Assembly: GCA_026706935.1 (NCBI GenBank)
Contig: JAPOXV010000019.1
Location: 434,001 to 498,000 of the forward strand
Source: Gammaproteobacteria bacterium
Lineage (GTDB): Bacteria > Pseudomonadota > Gammaproteobacteria > Pseudomonadales > Azotimanducaceae
Length of the DNA stretch: 64,000 nucleotides
Direction: 5' to 3'
The notes beneath the pieces were generated by a model. It was given only the letters and a program-made list of their open reading frames with translations, had not been told where the DNA came from and ran no database searches. A program made the position numbers and the translations under genes. Below, one piece after another: positions 7,707 to 17,921 of the stretch (positions within the stretch are counted from its first letter, which is position 1; every line of letters starts with the position of its first letter).

Positions 7707-9638
7707 CTAATTGGAGCCGACCAATCGAACGTCGCTGACACGGTGTAGTCGTCGCAAGCTCACAATCACCAACGACGCTTCGCCTAACCCACTAACTTGA
7801 ACCCAAATGTCTGCTGTCGCCTCCTCGCCAAGTTTCGGCGCACCGAGTTTCAGGTTGACGATGTTCACATTGAGCTCAGCAATCTCACGCGTGATATCGC
7901 GAATGAGGTTTTTCCGATCTTGGGCTGACAAATGTATCTGCATCGTGACCTTTGAAGCGTCGTCGGTCTTCAACAATTCACTCACTTCCGCTTGAAGTTG
8001 TGCGATTTCAACCAGCATCTGGCGTGCCTTCATTGAGCCTAGCGCCACTTCGATAAAGAGGTCGTCAGGTGAACTGAAGTCCAAAGCTCGTGCTGCCTCT
8101 TCCGGCGTTAGCTTCAGGTTTAACCGATCGATCTCCTGCTGTACCCAATCACGCCCTGCCTTAGCGTTGTGTGTACGGTCGAAAACTTGGAAGTAACCGC
8201 GAAGCAATTCGCGTGTCTTCGAGGTCTTGAAGTACTGCAGGTCGGGGTCGAGCCAAGTACGTTGCGGCGTCGCACGCGGTTGCGTCAGGATTTCGACGGC
8301 TTGTCCAGTCTTCAATACCGTGTTTAACGCCACTTCCTCGCCGTCAACAAGCGCGCCAATGCAGTGCAATCCGATATCGGTGTGCACCTTGAACGCAAAA
8401 TCCAATGCGGTCGATCCTGCTGCGAGATCAACGATATGTCCTTGCGGGGTCGAAACGTACGTCACCCGTTCAGCATCGCTGTTCTCTCGACTCCCAGCAT
8501 CAGAAGCCTCAATTGGATCCAGCGCTGCATGCCAGTTCAGCACTTCTCGCATCCAGTCGATCGATTCATCTTCCAGCGTCGCGTCATTCTCTCCTTTGTA
8601 GCTCCAGTGTGAACACACGCCCAGCTCAGAATCGACGTGCATTTCTTGGGTTCGTATCTGTACCTCTAACACTCTACCCTGTGGCCCGTAGACCGCAGTA
8701 TGCAATGAGCGATAGCCATTGGATTTGGGATTGGCGATGTAATCGTCAAATTCCTCACCAATGTATGGCCACGATGTATGCACGACGCCGAGAACCTGGT
8801 AACACTCAGGCACAGAATCCACAATCACTCGGATCGCGAGCACGTCGTGCACATCGTTAAACGCGATGTCTTTTTCGCGCATTTTTCGATAGATTCCATA
8901 GATGTTTTTGGCACGACCGAGGATTTCTGCGTGGATTCCAATTTCGTTCAATCGCCAGCGCAAATCCGACTGAATCTTCGATACAAGGTCCTCACGTTGT
9001 GATCGGCGTTCTTTGAACCGAGAAGCAATGTCCAAGTAGTCATCCGGTTGGAGACAACGAAACGCAAAGTCCTCCAGAACCCATTTCAATTGCCAAATCC
9101 CAAGACGACTCGCTAGCGGTGCGTAAAAGTGCAAGACCTCACGTGCAGCTCGCCTGCTTGCATCGGATTCGTCGAAGCGCTTCGGATGCAACCGCACTAA
9201 CCGCTCAACCATCTTCAGGACGACCACACGCGGATCATCAATCATTGCTACAAGCATGCGCCGCACGTTATCCGACTGTCGTCGATTACGGCGGACTTGA
9301 AGCAATGCGCTGGTAGTCGCAGCCGAATCCGCACTCGAAAGTCGTACCAAGGTAGCAAGCAGTTTCCCCGCATCGCCACCACCAATCGCCTTCAAGTCCA
9401 AATCACCGTCAGTAACTGCGAAGAACGCTAGTCCCGCAATAAGTGTCGGCGAATCAACCGGTAGGAGCAAAAGCTGATCGATTAGAAGATTGGCTTGTTC
9501 TTGAAGATCGGCCGTTGTGAGAGCGCTCTCGATGTGTTCGATCAATTTGCGATTCGTCTCGGTCAACTCAATTCGTCTGCGAGTTTTCGTCAAAAACCAG
9601 CTCGAATTTACGTCCGGACTGTTCGCCAGCTCAGTCAT
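7707..9638 (-). CDS. relA: RelA-type (p)ppGpp synthetase lacking the zinc-finger domain
   Basis: Makes the alarmone (p)ppGpp. It has 643 residues against about 744 in E. coli RelA. The N-terminal hydrolase-like domain (about residues 40-200) lacks the HD metal-binding motif, so it should be synthetase-only. The synthetase core is intact: GRAKNIYGIYRKM, the RelA-type EFDDYIANPK near residue 297, NGYRSLHTAV and VQIRTQEMH. A TGS domain follows (about 390-455), then a helical region. After that the chain passes straight to a C-terminal ACT domain (about 565-643). The CCxPIPGD...HRADC zinc-finger/conserved-cysteine domain of RelA is missing. It overlaps recO by 8 bases, so the two are likely coupled. 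Confidence 0.93.
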   Translation of the reverse strand: MTELANSPDVNSSWFLTKTRRRIELTETNRKLIEHIESALTTADLQEQANLLIDQLLLLPVDSPTLIAGLAFFAVTDGDLDLKAIGGGDAGKLLATLVRLSSADSAATTSALLQVRRNRRQSDNVRRMLVAMIDDPRVVVLKMVERLVRLHPKRFDESDASRRAAREVLHFYAPLASRLGIWQLKWVLEDFAFRCLQPDDYLDIASRFKERRSQREDLVSKIQSDLRWRLNEIGIHAEILGRAKNIYGIYRKMREKDIAFNDVHDVLAIRVIVDSVPECYQVLGVVHTSWPYIGEEFDDYIANPKSNGYRSLHTAVYGPQGRVLEVQIRTQEMHVDSELGVCSHWSYKGENDATLEDESIDWMREVLNWHAALDPIEASDAGSRENSDAERVTYVSTPQGHIVDLAAGSTALDFAFKVHTDIGLHCIGALVDGEEVALNTVLKTGQAVEILTQPRATPQRTWLDPDLQYFKTSKTRELLRGYFQVFDRTHNAKAGRDWVQQEIDRLNLKLTPEEAARALDFSSPDDLFIEVALGSMKARQMLVEIAQLQAEVSELLKTDDASKVTMQIHLSAQDRKNLIRDITREIAELNVNIVNLKLGAPKLGEEATADIWVQVSGLGEASLVIVSLRRLHRVSDVRLVGSN

Positions 9639-10353
9639 TTACGACCGCTCCATTGGCTGCATCACGATACTGCTTAGCAGTTAGTAGCGATCTTGCCTTT
9701 ATTGCGCGTTCCCCGAGGTGATGATAGAGTGCGTCTCGCAGTATTAATTTGGCCGCCTGGCGCGTTTCGGGACGCTCAAAACGATCGACCGATATATTCA
9801 ACAGGACATGTCCTGGATATGTCGCTTGGTCAACATCCTCAGATTTCCTAAAACCGTCTAGCGGGTCGAAAAGATAGAGAGCATTTGACGAGATTACTTC
9901 ACCCGTCGCTTGCTCACGATGGAATTCCAACTCGAAACCCAATGCCTTAAGGAATCGTTTCTCGAATGTACGCAATGCGACGTCCATATCTGTATTTCCG
10001 TCCTCGAGTTGCTGCACAGTCGTTTGGTACGCTGGCTGGATATCTTCAATGACCTGGTTTTCGTGCATACCACGACGTACAAGCTCATTAACGTAGAGTC
10101 CGGCATAGAGTGCGTCGCCCGTCAAGTTTGAGAGACCTTTGAGCTCGCATGTTCGGACCGTAACTAATCCAACTCGAGGTCGCCAGCTCATCGCGTACTC
10201 TGCGAACAAATCGATCGGCGTGGCACCTTTCCTTTTTGCGCCCCGATAGAGGGCGTGCACATATCGGGACTCACTTGTGAGTAGTTCGAGAAGGAGGCTT
10301 GTTTCGCTATAAGGCCTTCGTCGAAGCACGTAACAAGATTCGTAGAGCATCAA
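9631..10353 (-). CDS. recO: DNA repair protein RecO
   Basis: RecF-pathway mediator that loads RecA on SSB-coated single-stranded DNA. It has 240 residues. The N-terminal OB-fold reads YVLRRRPYSETSLLLELLTSESRYVHALYRGAKRKG, matching family pattern, followed by FAEYAMSW and a helical C-terminal domain. It lies 4 bases downstream of era, the usual gammaproteobacterial order rnc-era-recO. Confidence 0.93.
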   Translation of the reverse strand: MMLYESCYVLRRRPYSETSLLLELLTSESRYVHALYRGAKRKGATPIDLFAEYAMSWRPRVGLVTVRTCELKGLSNLTGDALYAGLYVNELVRRGMHENQVIEDIQPAYQTTVQQLEDGNTDMDVALRTFEKRFLKALGFELEFHREQATGEVISSNALYLFDPLDGFRKSEDVDQATYPGHVLLNISVDRFERPETRQAAKLILRDALYHHLGERAIKARSLLTAKQYRDAANGAVVND

Positions 10354-10357
10354 TCGA

Positions 10358-11257
10358 TCACCGGTAACCGAGCTCAGCGAGGTACTTCCGGCTTTCTGTC
10401 CAACCTGACCGTACTCGCACGTGCAGGCGCAACTCGATGTTCTTGTTCAGAAAGTCCGCGATGTTGTGACGTGCTGCTTCACCGATCGACTTAAGTCTGC
10501 TACCGCCTTTTCCTATAACGATTCGCTTCTGGCTATCGCGTTCAATGCAAATAGCCGCGAAGATCGTAGTCCGTTCGTCGGTTTCTTCAAAGCGTTCCAC
10601 AAGAACCGTGCTCCGATGAGGTAATTCAGCACCCAACTGTCGAACAACTTGCTCACGAATCAACTCACCTACGAAGAACGATGTCGAGCGGTCGGTGATT
10701 TCATCCGCGCTATATAGATGCGGTCCTTCTGACAGTTCCGTTTCGATCGCGTCAAGCAGCATATCCAATCCTTCATTGCGCAGTGCTGCAACAGGGACGA
10801 TAGCCCGAAATTTACTCTTCTTTGACACCTTTTCGATAAGAGGTAATAGCTGCGATTTGTTACGGACTCGATCAACTTTGGTGAGTACGCATATGACCGG
10901 CACATCGGTACGGGCGAGGTGTTTCAATACCGTCGCATCGCCGTCTCGCCACCCAGTACCTTCGACTAGAAACAAAATCACATCCACATCATTCAGCGTG
11001 CTCAATGCTTGTCGGTTCATGTAACGCTCAATCGAGTTGCCTGTTCGTTTACGTCCAGCATTAATACCAGGCGTGTCTAAGAACATGAACTGACATGCAC
11101 CTCTCGTTAGTACTCCAAGTAGCTGATGTCTCGTTGTTTGTGGTTTACGTGAGGTAATGCTCAGTTTCATATCGAGACAATGATTCAGCAGTGTGGACTT
11201 GCCTACATTTGGACGTCCAATAATCGTGATATAGCCGGACTTGGTAGAAGCGCTCAT
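10358..11257 (-). CDS. era: GTPase Era
   Basis: Essential GTPase that binds 16S rRNA and assists 30S maturation. It has 299 residues. The G motifs are in order: GRPNVGKS (residues 14-21), the DTPG switch and TKVD. A KH domain at the C-terminus contains IVIGKGGSRLKSIGEAAR. Its ATG overlaps the last codon and stop of the upstream RNase III gene by 4 bases, so translation is coupled. Confidence 0.97.
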   Translation of the reverse strand: MSASTKSGYITIIGRPNVGKSTLLNHCLDMKLSITSRKPQTTRHQLLGVLTRGACQFMFLDTPGINAGRKRTGNSIERYMNRQALSTLNDVDVILFLVEGTGWRDGDATVLKHLARTDVPVICVLTKVDRVRNKSQLLPLIEKVSKKSKFRAIVPVAALRNEGLDMLLDAIETELSEGPHLYSADEITDRSTSFFVGELIREQVVRQLGAELPHRSTVLVERFEETDERTTIFAAICIERDSQKRIVIGKGGSRLKSIGEAARHNIADFLNKNIELRLHVRVRSGWTESRKYLAELGYR

Positions 11258-11925
11258 TTCCCGCCTACCTTGGCCAGAATCGCTTCAGCGGCATAACGTT
11301 CCGCTTCCCGTTTTGTTCGCGCGACACCTTCGCCGCTGTGCTCAAGATCCTTGATCGTGCATTTCACGTACCAAAGTTCGCCCACTCTGTCCGTTTCCTG
11401 GTTTACGACTACGTAGTCTGGTGCACCAAATCCCTCGCCATCGGCCCATTCCTGTAGTTTTGTCTTTGCATGGCGCTCGAAATCAACGGTATCGTATGCT
11501 CGTGGATAGATATGTTCATTCACGAAGTTCCTAACCGCGTCGATGCCGCCGTCGACCGCAATAGCACCAACTACCGCTTCAAGTGCGTCTGCATATATCT
11601 TGCGAGGTTGGAAGCGATCGTTCGCGACGCTTCCACCGAGTCTAATGAGGCGATCGATCCCTAATTCGACTGCGAGCTGTGCTAGCCGCTTGTTGCTGAC
11701 AAGCGTTGCCTTTCGCTCTGCCAAAACGCCTACCGACTCGTGTGGCATGCGTTGATATAGTGCCGCACTAACCGCGTAACCGAGAGCTCCGTCGCCTAGA
11801 AACTCTAGACGCTCGTTATGCTCAACGTCTGCACTCGCGTGCACCAATGCGCGCTCGAGACTAGTGACATCGTTAAAGCGATAGCCAAGTGCAGTCTGAA
11901 ATGCATCTAGATCTTTGTCGTTCAT
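11254..11925 (-). CDS. rnc: Ribonuclease III, first paralogue (era-proximal)
   Basis: Double-strand-specific endoribonuclease for rRNA and mRNA processing. It has 223 residues. The signature [10 protein letters not shown] provides E38, E41 and D45; ADALEAVVG provides D113 and E116, matching the E. coli catalytic set. A double-stranded RNA-binding domain occupies about residues 152-220. The final part of the signature is GDG rather than GDS, a mild departure. A second complete RNase III gene lies 28 bases upstream on the same strand. Position next to era suggests this copy is the positional orthologue of E. coli rnc. Confidence 0.93.
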   Translation of the reverse strand: MNDKDLDAFQTALGYRFNDVTSLERALVHASADVEHNERLEFLGDGALGYAVSAALYQRMPHESVGVLAERKATLVSNKRLAQLAVELGIDRLIRLGGSVANDRFQPRKIYADALEAVVGAIAVDGGIDAVRNFVNEHIYPRAYDTVDFERHAKTKLQEWADGEGFGAPDYVVVNQETDRVGELWYVKCTIKDLEHSGEGVARTKREAERYAAEAILAKVGGK

Positions 11926-11953
11926 GAAGAATCAAGAATTAATGCAAGGCGCG

Positions 11954-12664
11954 TCAAGCGCCGTTTGCCATGATGCCTAACGAATCCAATATCTGACGGG
12001 CCGCCTCTGTTTCTGCCGCCTTTCGCGACTTCGCAGCTGCGGTTCGAGTAATCGCCAGTCGTTTGATAGTGCACTTGACATGCCAGTTCATTCCGCCCGA
12101 TCGCTGTGGATCTTGGACGACGTCATACTCAGGATATTCCATACCTTGTTTCGATACCCAATTCTGAAGCGCTGTCTTGGGATGCATTTGCGTTTCTTCG
12201 AGCGTAGGCAAGGTCTGAATTACGTATTTATCGATGAACTTCCGTGCAGGGCGAAGACCACCGTCGATGTAGATGGCACCGATCAGTGCTTCTACGACAT
12301 CCGCGTACATTTTTACGCCGCGGTTTTCGACGTTGTAGAGACCTTTACCAATAAATAGCTGTTCATCAAGTCCGAGATTGAGGGCGACTGACTGCAGATG
12401 GACGTTATTGACGCTCATGATCTTTAGCTGCGTTAACGTACCTTCGTCGATATCTGGATACTGTCTGAATAAATACTCTGATACGATCAATTCGAGGACC
12501 GAATCCCCGAGAAACTCAAGTCGCTCGTTGTTAACGCGGTCCACGCTAGCGTGCGTCAACGCTTCGTCAAGACGAGTAAGGTCTTTGAAGCGGTATCCGA
12601 TTCGAGTTTGAAGACGCCAATGTCGAAAAATCCCGAGTACCGCATCGTAAAGTCGTAACTTCAT
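11954..12664 (-). CDS. rnc: Ribonuclease III, second tandem paralogue (lepA-proximal)
   Basis: A 236-residue protein with the same two-domain layout as the neighbouring RNase III. It has an N-terminal extension of about 9 residues. The signature [10 protein letters not shown] gives E47, E50 and D54; ADVVEALIG gives D122 and E125. The dsRNA-binding domain is at about residues 160-230. All catalytic residues are retained, so it should be active. The two paralogues are clearly diverged, which argues against a recent duplication. It occupies the place where lepB (signal peptidase I) normally sits, and overlaps the lepA stop by 4 bases. A heterodimer with the other copy is possible but unproven. 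Confidence 0.93.
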   Translation of the reverse strand: MKLRLYDAVLGIFRHWRLQTRIGYRFKDLTRLDEALTHASVDRVNNERLEFLGDSVLELIVSEYLFRQYPDIDEGTLTQLKIMSVNNVHLQSVALNLGLDEQLFIGKGLYNVENRGVKMYADVVEALIGAIYIDGGLRPARKFIDKYVIQTLPTLEETQMHPKTALQNWVSKQGMEYPEYDVVQDPQRSGGMNWHVKCTIKRLAITRTAAAKSRKAAETEAARQILDSLGIMANGA

Positions 12665-14460
12665 CGATCCACGCTGAGCGCGGCAAGAAAGGCTTCTTGT
12701 GGAATATCCACCTTACCAACTTGCTTCATCCTTTTCTTACCTTCCTTCTGCTTCTCCAGTAATTTCTTCTTTCTCGTCACATCGCCGCCATAGCACTTCG
12801 CGGTAACGTTTTTCCGATACGCCTTGACGGTCGTTCGGGCAATAACCTGTCGTCCGATTGCGGCTTGAATCGCAACATCGAACATCTGTCGCGGGATCAA
12901 CGCTTTCATGGAAGACGCCATCTCCCTACCCCGTGCGTTCGCGCGGTCTCGATGGACGATCATCGCGAGACTATCGATTTTCGTGCCATTGATCAAGATG
13001 TCCACCTTGACAAGGGGTGCAGCTTCGAAGCGGTCGAAGGAATAGTCAAGAGAAGCGTAACCACGGCTTACCGATTTGAGTCTGTCGAAGAAATCCAGTA
13101 CGACCTCACTCATTGGGATGTCGAATCGAAGCGAGACTTGTCCACCGGTAAACAGCATGCTTTTCTGCACGCCTCGTCGGCCGATACAGAGTTCGATGAC
13201 GTTTCCTAGATAGTCATGCGGCACCAGGATGTTGACTTCGGCGATCGGTTCGCGGATTTCAACGAAACGCCCAGAATCATCAAGTTGCGAGGGGTTGTCG
13301 ATTTGAATCGGTTCGCCTTCGCGATCAACAACCTCATACACCACTGAGGGCGCAGACGTGATCAAATCAAGGTCATACTCGCGCTCTAAACGTTCTTGCA
13401 CGATTTCCATGTGGAGCATTCCAAGAAAACCGCAGCGAAAACCAAAGCCTAACGCATCCGATGTCTCGACTTCAAAGTGCAGCGCCGCATCATTCAAACA
13501 GAGCTTTTCTAATGCGACTCGCATCGCATCAAAATCATCTGAATTGGATGGATACAACCCGGCAAAAATTTGTGGTTTCGCCTTCGCGAATCCAGGTAAG
13601 GCAGGTGTTTCGCTGTTCGCGAGTACCAACGTATCCCCTACCGGTGCGCCGTGAATTTCCTTGATACCCGCGACAACGTACCCTACTTCACCACAACGAA
13701 GCACTTCCACTTTCTCACGACGCGGCGTGAAGATGCCGACGTCATCGATCGTATGAGTCTGACCGACCGAGTAGGCAACCATGCGGTCACCTTTACGAAC
13801 TTCGCCAGCAAACACGCGAACGAGGGACACGACGCCAAGGTAGTTGTCGAACCAAGAATCTACGATGAGTGCTTGCGAGCCTTCGACCTCCGAGATTTCG
13901 GGAGCAGGAATGCGCTCAACGATCTGTTCGAGTAGATCGTCAATACCGTCGCCTGTCTTCGCACTGATCTTCAGAATCTCGTTCGTTGATAGACCGATGA
14001 TCTCCTCAACTTCAGTCGCGACTCTCTCGGGATCGGCAGTCGGTAAATCCATCTTGTTGAGAACAGGCAATACTTCGACTCCCAAGTCGATTGCACTGTA
14101 GCACGTCGCAACTGACTGTGCTTCTACACCTTGGGCGGCGTCTACGACAAGCAATGCGCCATCGCATGCAGACAACGAACGTGATACCTCGTAACTGAAA
14201 TCCACATGACCGGGCGTGTCTATGAGGTTTAGCTCGTACGTCTCACCGTCAGCTGCCTCGTAGCTCAAGCGGACACTTTGTGACTTAATCGTGATACCGC
14301 GCTCACGTTCAAGATCCATCGAGTCGAGAACTTGCTCCGACATCTCACGTTCTTGTAACCCGCCGCACCGTTGAATCAAGCGATCGGCAAGCGTAGATTT
14401 CCCGTGATCAATATGTGCAATGATCGAGAAATTACGAATATGGTCTATGTGGCTGCCCAT
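12661..14460 (-). CDS. lepA: Elongation factor 4 (LepA)
   Basis: Ribosome-associated translational GTPase that can back-translocate the ribosome. It has 599 residues, the exact family length. [10 protein letters not shown] (P-loop), RERGITIK (switch), DTPGHVDF and NKMDLP are present. The C-terminal LepA-specific domain contains [17 protein letters not shown], typical of the family. It heads the rnc-rnc-era-recO-relA run with short overlaps, suggesting one long transcript. Confidence 0.97.
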   Translation of the reverse strand: MGSHIDHIRNFSIIAHIDHGKSTLADRLIQRCGGLQEREMSEQVLDSMDLERERGITIKSQSVRLSYEAADGETYELNLIDTPGHVDFSYEVSRSLSACDGALLVVDAAQGVEAQSVATCYSAIDLGVEVLPVLNKMDLPTADPERVATEVEEIIGLSTNEILKISAKTGDGIDDLLEQIVERIPAPEISEVEGSQALIVDSWFDNYLGVVSLVRVFAGEVRKGDRMVAYSVGQTHTIDDVGIFTPRREKVEVLRCGEVGYVVAGIKEIHGAPVGDTLVLANSETPALPGFAKAKPQIFAGLYPSNSDDFDAMRVALEKLCLNDAALHFEVETSDALGFGFRCGFLGMLHMEIVQERLEREYDLDLITSAPSVVYEVVDREGEPIQIDNPSQLDDSGRFVEIREPIAEVNILVPHDYLGNVIELCIGRRGVQKSMLFTGGQVSLRFDIPMSEVVLDFFDRLKSVSRGYASLDYSFDRFEAAPLVKVDILINGTKIDSLAMIVHRDRANARGREMASSMKALIPRQMFDVAIQAAIGRQVIARTTVKAYRKNVTAKCYGGDVTRKKKLLEKQKEGKKRMKQVGKVDIPQEAFLAALSVDR

Positions 14461-14470
14461 GGCAGAACGA

Positions 14471-15961
14471 TTAAGGATTGACGTAACGTCGTTTTAGATG
14501 GGATAGATAGGACGTGGCGGACAGTTCTTCTCCCGTCACGGTACGGATCAACGTCTGACCTTCTAGAAGGCTACCTTTAGAGTGGATATTCTCTGCTAAC
14601 CAAGCCGAAATCGCGCTAAAGTCGCCTTGCCGGACGCTTTCTGTAGGGTCACCAATTTTACGAACACACGCAAGATAGAGCTGTGCGGCAAAAATCGCAC
14701 CTAGTAGGTAACACGGAAAGTATCCGAACAGTCCCGCATACCAGTGAATGTCTTGCATGCAGCCATTCTCGAAGTCGTCTCGAGTATCGATACCTAGCAA
14801 ATTCATCATGCCTTCATTCCAGGCGTCGGGTAGGTCCCGAACCTTCAAGTTCCCGATGCACAACTGTTTTTCAATATCGTAACGCAGAAAAATATGGAAC
14901 GGGTAAGTCATCTCGTCTGAGTAGACGCGAATCAAGTCACGATTGACATGTCGTACCGTGCGTTTGAAGTTTTCGAGCGACCATGCGTCATCCGTGCCCT
15001 TTCGGCGAAGAAGCAATCTGATTATTGGGTGGATGTACTCTAGAAACGCATCACTTCGACAGATTTGCATTTCCATGAAGAGCGACTGGCTCTCATGTAC
15101 CGCCATCCCGGTTGGTTCCCCGACGAACTGCATGACCCACTCAACGGGTTGGTTCTGGGTATAGCGAGCATGTCCTGTTTCGTGAAAAACCGCGAACAGT
15201 GAATGAGTGAAGTCGTCCGCACTCAATCGGGTAGTTAGACGGGCGTCGTTTGCGGAGCCGCACGAAAACGGGTGTGCACTCTGGTCCAATCGACCTCGGT
15301 CGAAATCAAACCCCAGCTCTCGCATTGAAAACTCCGCCAGCTTGAGTTGATCCGTTTCTGAGAACGACTCGTGAATTGGCAGTGGTGCGGTCTGACTCGA
15401 TTCGACACGTGGGACTTCGTTAAGAAGAAACGCCTTTATCTCGTCAAAAACGGGATCGATATCTGCTTGACGACTTCCAGTTTCATACTGATTCATAAGC
15501 GCGTCGTACGGAGTGAGCTGAAATGCATCCGCTAGACACTGGCTCATTTCGACCGATACCCGAATCGCGGATTCGAGATACGGCAATGTGTTGTTCCAGT
15601 CGTTCAGTGGTCGATTTCGCTCCCATACCATCTGACACTCTGATTGGACTCGTTTGGATTCCTTTAGCAAGTCCTCTGGGATCGCAATCGCTTGCTTACG
15701 CGTTTGTTCGGCAACGCGAACATTCGCCGCTTGCATGTCGGATAGCTCACCTTCCCCTGCAATTTCAAGTAGCTCACCAAATGACTCGTCCGCGATCAAT
15801 CGTTGTCGTAGTGCCGCAGTCGTCGCGACCATCTCAGCACGATTCGACGCACTAGCAGGTTTCATGTTCGTGGACTCATCCCAATTGGACAAATCCATCA
15901 TGTGGTCAAGCGCCTTAATCTCGGAGATTTTTCGTTCGAGTTGCGCGTATGCCTGGTTCAC
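14471..15961 (-). CDS. M32 family metallocarboxypeptidase
   Basis: Cytosolic zinc carboxypeptidase related to thermostable carboxypeptidase 1. It has 496 residues, normal for the family. The zinc site HETGH lies at residues 260-264, followed by [16 protein letters not shown], where the HES segment supplies the third zinc ligand. DYRH-like and aromatic substrate-pocket segments follow later. No signal peptide is present. It lies 10 bases upstream of lepA on the same strand and may share its transcript. Confidence 0.9.
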   Translation of the reverse strand: MNQAYAQLERKISEIKALDHMMDLSNWDESTNMKPASASNRAEMVATTAALRQRLIADESFGELLEIAGEGELSDMQAANVRVAEQTRKQAIAIPEDLLKESKRVQSECQMVWERNRPLNDWNNTLPYLESAIRVSVEMSQCLADAFQLTPYDALMNQYETGSRQADIDPVFDEIKAFLLNEVPRVESSQTAPLPIHESFSETDQLKLAEFSMRELGFDFDRGRLDQSAHPFSCGSANDARLTTRLSADDFTHSLFAVFHETGHARYTQNQPVEWVMQFVGEPTGMAVHESQSLFMEMQICRSDAFLEYIHPIIRLLLRRKGTDDAWSLENFKRTVRHVNRDLIRVYSDEMTYPFHIFLRYDIEKQLCIGNLKVRDLPDAWNEGMMNLLGIDTRDDFENGCMQDIHWYAGLFGYFPCYLLGAIFAAQLYLACVRKIGDPTESVRQGDFSAISAWLAENIHSKGSLLEGQTLIRTVTGEELSATSYLSHLKRRYVNP

Positions 15962-16108
15962 GGTTTCTTTATATCGCCTTTCAACAACTCAAGGATAACA
16001 ACAGGTCCATAAACTGAGTCTACATCTACTCGTCTATCTGAACAGATTTTCACTAAATAGGTCAAACGTGAAAATACCCATCTATCAAACAGCTCAGCGG
16101 ATGAATCC

Positions 16109-17431
16109 ATGGCAGAAGTAGCCGAACGCAGACCGACTGATGTGAGCCTAGTTGGCAATGTCTATCTTCGGTTTACCGTCATCGGATTCATGTATTTCTC
16201 GCAGGGACTACCGCTCGGTTTATTCGGTGTAGCGTTTCCAACCCACCTAGCCGAAATTGGGTTTACCAAATCGGAAATCGCGACGTTTCTTGCCATCATA
16301 GGGCTCCCATGGGCATTTAAGTTCCTGGCAGGACCGTTAATGGATCGCGTGTCGTTTCTCATCTACGGCCATCGTCGTCCATGGGTGGTGATTGCGCAGA
16401 TCGGTCTCATGATCACGTTCGCAACGAGTGCTGTCGTCGCTAGTGTCGGCGAACCGGATCTTCTCGTTCTAGCTGGATGCGGTTTCGTACTCAACGTGTT
16501 TGCTTCTACACAGGATGTTGCCGTCGATGGGTTAGCAATCGGCGTCCTAAAAGAAGGTGAACGCTCGAAAGCAACTGCGCTCATGTTTGGCAGTCAGAGT
16601 ATCGGCAGGTTTGCTGGGATGGTCGGTGGTGGATTCTTACTCGGCGCATTCGGGATTAGTGCTGCTTGCGTCGCGGCGTCATTGACAGTGTTCCTATTGC
16701 TGTTATTACCCGTCATGCTAAAAGAACGTTCCATTGAGAAACGCTTTCCATGGTCAGAAGAAGGACAAATCGCACCGGAAATCTTGGCATTGAAAGTTGA
16801 TGCCTTTTTCTTAATGCTCTTTGACATACTTAAAAAACTGGCTGCGCCAATCAGCCTTTTCTTCATCGTTGCGTTTTTCTGCGATAGCGTGGCGGGAGGA
16901 CTTTTAGGTGCCTATCTCCCGTCCTTTTCAGTTATCGACTTAGGTTGGGACGATGGTGCATACAACGCTTGGTTCGGAACTATCGGCTTGATCACCGCAG
17001 GGACCGGATTGTTGCTGAGCCCCGTTTTCGATTACTACGGACAACGCAATTGCATGATCGTTCTATGCGCAATCACGGCGGCGGGAATCGTTGCGTTCGT
17101 GTCGGTTCCATTTTTACAGGAAGGGTTGGGTTGGCACATTTTCATGCTTGGTTTTTGGCTTTCGCAACATCTGTTCGCTGTCTTGATCATCTCGTCATGC
17201 ATGGAATTGGTGACACCGAAAATCGCCGCATCGCAATTCGCTATCTATATGTCGATCGCCAATCTCTCTACAACCATTGGGACGAGCATGATTGCATTAG
17301 TTGGCGACGTTTGGCCCTTTGAAGTGGTTCTGATGCTTGCAGCGTTTTTCGTTCTCACCGCACCGGTATTCTTCTGGTTCACCAAATTAGGCGTTCGCAA
17401 ACCGCGAAACGTCTCAATCGAAAGCGCTTAA
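16109..17431 (+). CDS. AmpG-like major facilitator transporter
   Basis: Inner-membrane MFS permease, 440 residues with about 12 hydrophobic helices. YFSQGLPLGLFG near the first helix and ASTQDVAVDGLAIGVL in the middle of the N-terminal half correspond to the AmpG/acetyl-CoA-transporter group (AmpG has ATQDIAIDAY). Substrate is uncertain; muropeptide import is one possibility. It is convergent with rseC and divergent from the M32 peptidase. A related transporter lies at 47502-48821. Confidence 0.82.
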   Translation: MAEVAERRPTDVSLVGNVYLRFTVIGFMYFSQGLPLGLFGVAFPTHLAEIGFTKSEIATFLAIIGLPWAFKFLAGPLMDRVSFLIYGHRRPWVVIAQIGLMITFATSAVVASVGEPDLLVLAGCGFVLNVFASTQDVAVDGLAIGVLKEGERSKATALMFGSQSIGRFAGMVGGGFLLGAFGISAACVAASLTVFLLLLLPVMLKERSIEKRFPWSEEGQIAPEILALKVDAFFLMLFDILKKLAAPISLFFIVAFFCDSVAGGLLGAYLPSFSVIDLGWDDGAYNAWFGTIGLITAGTGLLLSPVFDYYGQRNCMIVLCAITAAGIVAFVSVPFLQEGLGWHIFMLGFWLSQHLFAVLIISSCMELVTPKIAASQFAIYMSIANLSTTIGTSMIALVGDVWPFEVVLMLAAFFVLTAPVFFWFTKLGVRKPRNVSIESA

Positions 17432-17450
17432 GCGACTCCCAATCCAACTC

Positions 17451-17816
17451 TCAGATTGATTCTGCGTGCACCTTGAAGAATTCGCGCAAACGTGAAAAGC
17501 GCGTGCCGATAAATATCACGAAAATACTTACCGTCAGTGCGAACGTCGCGATCAAAAGCGAGTCCCAAACGAACACCACAAGAGCCAGAGACAGAACTGG
17601 TACACCAAATACAACTATTGAAGCGAGTGAGAGCTGAGTCGCCGAAGTTTGAACTGTTACACGTTCACCAACAGCTTGATTCCCGATCGCGCGAATGTCC
17701 TTTATTACGTTAAATCGAATGCAACCTGTGCAGTTAGCACATCGTTCTTGTTCGACACGAACGATGACACGGTCTCGCTCTTTCCGAACGACGGTGCCGC
17801 AGGTGCGTAATGCCAC
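17451..17816 (-). CDS. rseC: RseC/MucC family sigma-E regulatory membrane protein
   Basis: Small inner-membrane protein that modulates the sigma-E pathway. It has 121 residues. A cysteine cluster CANCTGC lies at about residues 26-32, as in RseC/MucC, followed by two transmembrane helices (about 62-82 and 84-104). It is downstream of rseA on the same strand, separated by about 105 bases. In E. coli rseB occupies that space; it is not present here. Confidence 0.87.
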   Translation of the reverse strand: MALRTCGTVVRKERDRVIVRVEQERCANCTGCIRFNVIKDIRAIGNQAVGERVTVQTSATQLSLASIVVFGVPVLSLALVVFVWDSLLIATFALTVSIFVIFIGTRFSRLREFFKVHAESI

Positions 17817-17921
17817 GCGTTAATTCGCGTGAACGTAGGAAAAGTGACCAAACATAGGCAGACGCCACCGACGTGTGGGTCTTAGGGTGCCAGGAGCGCT
17901 TTCAGAATACCCGCTTCTTGA

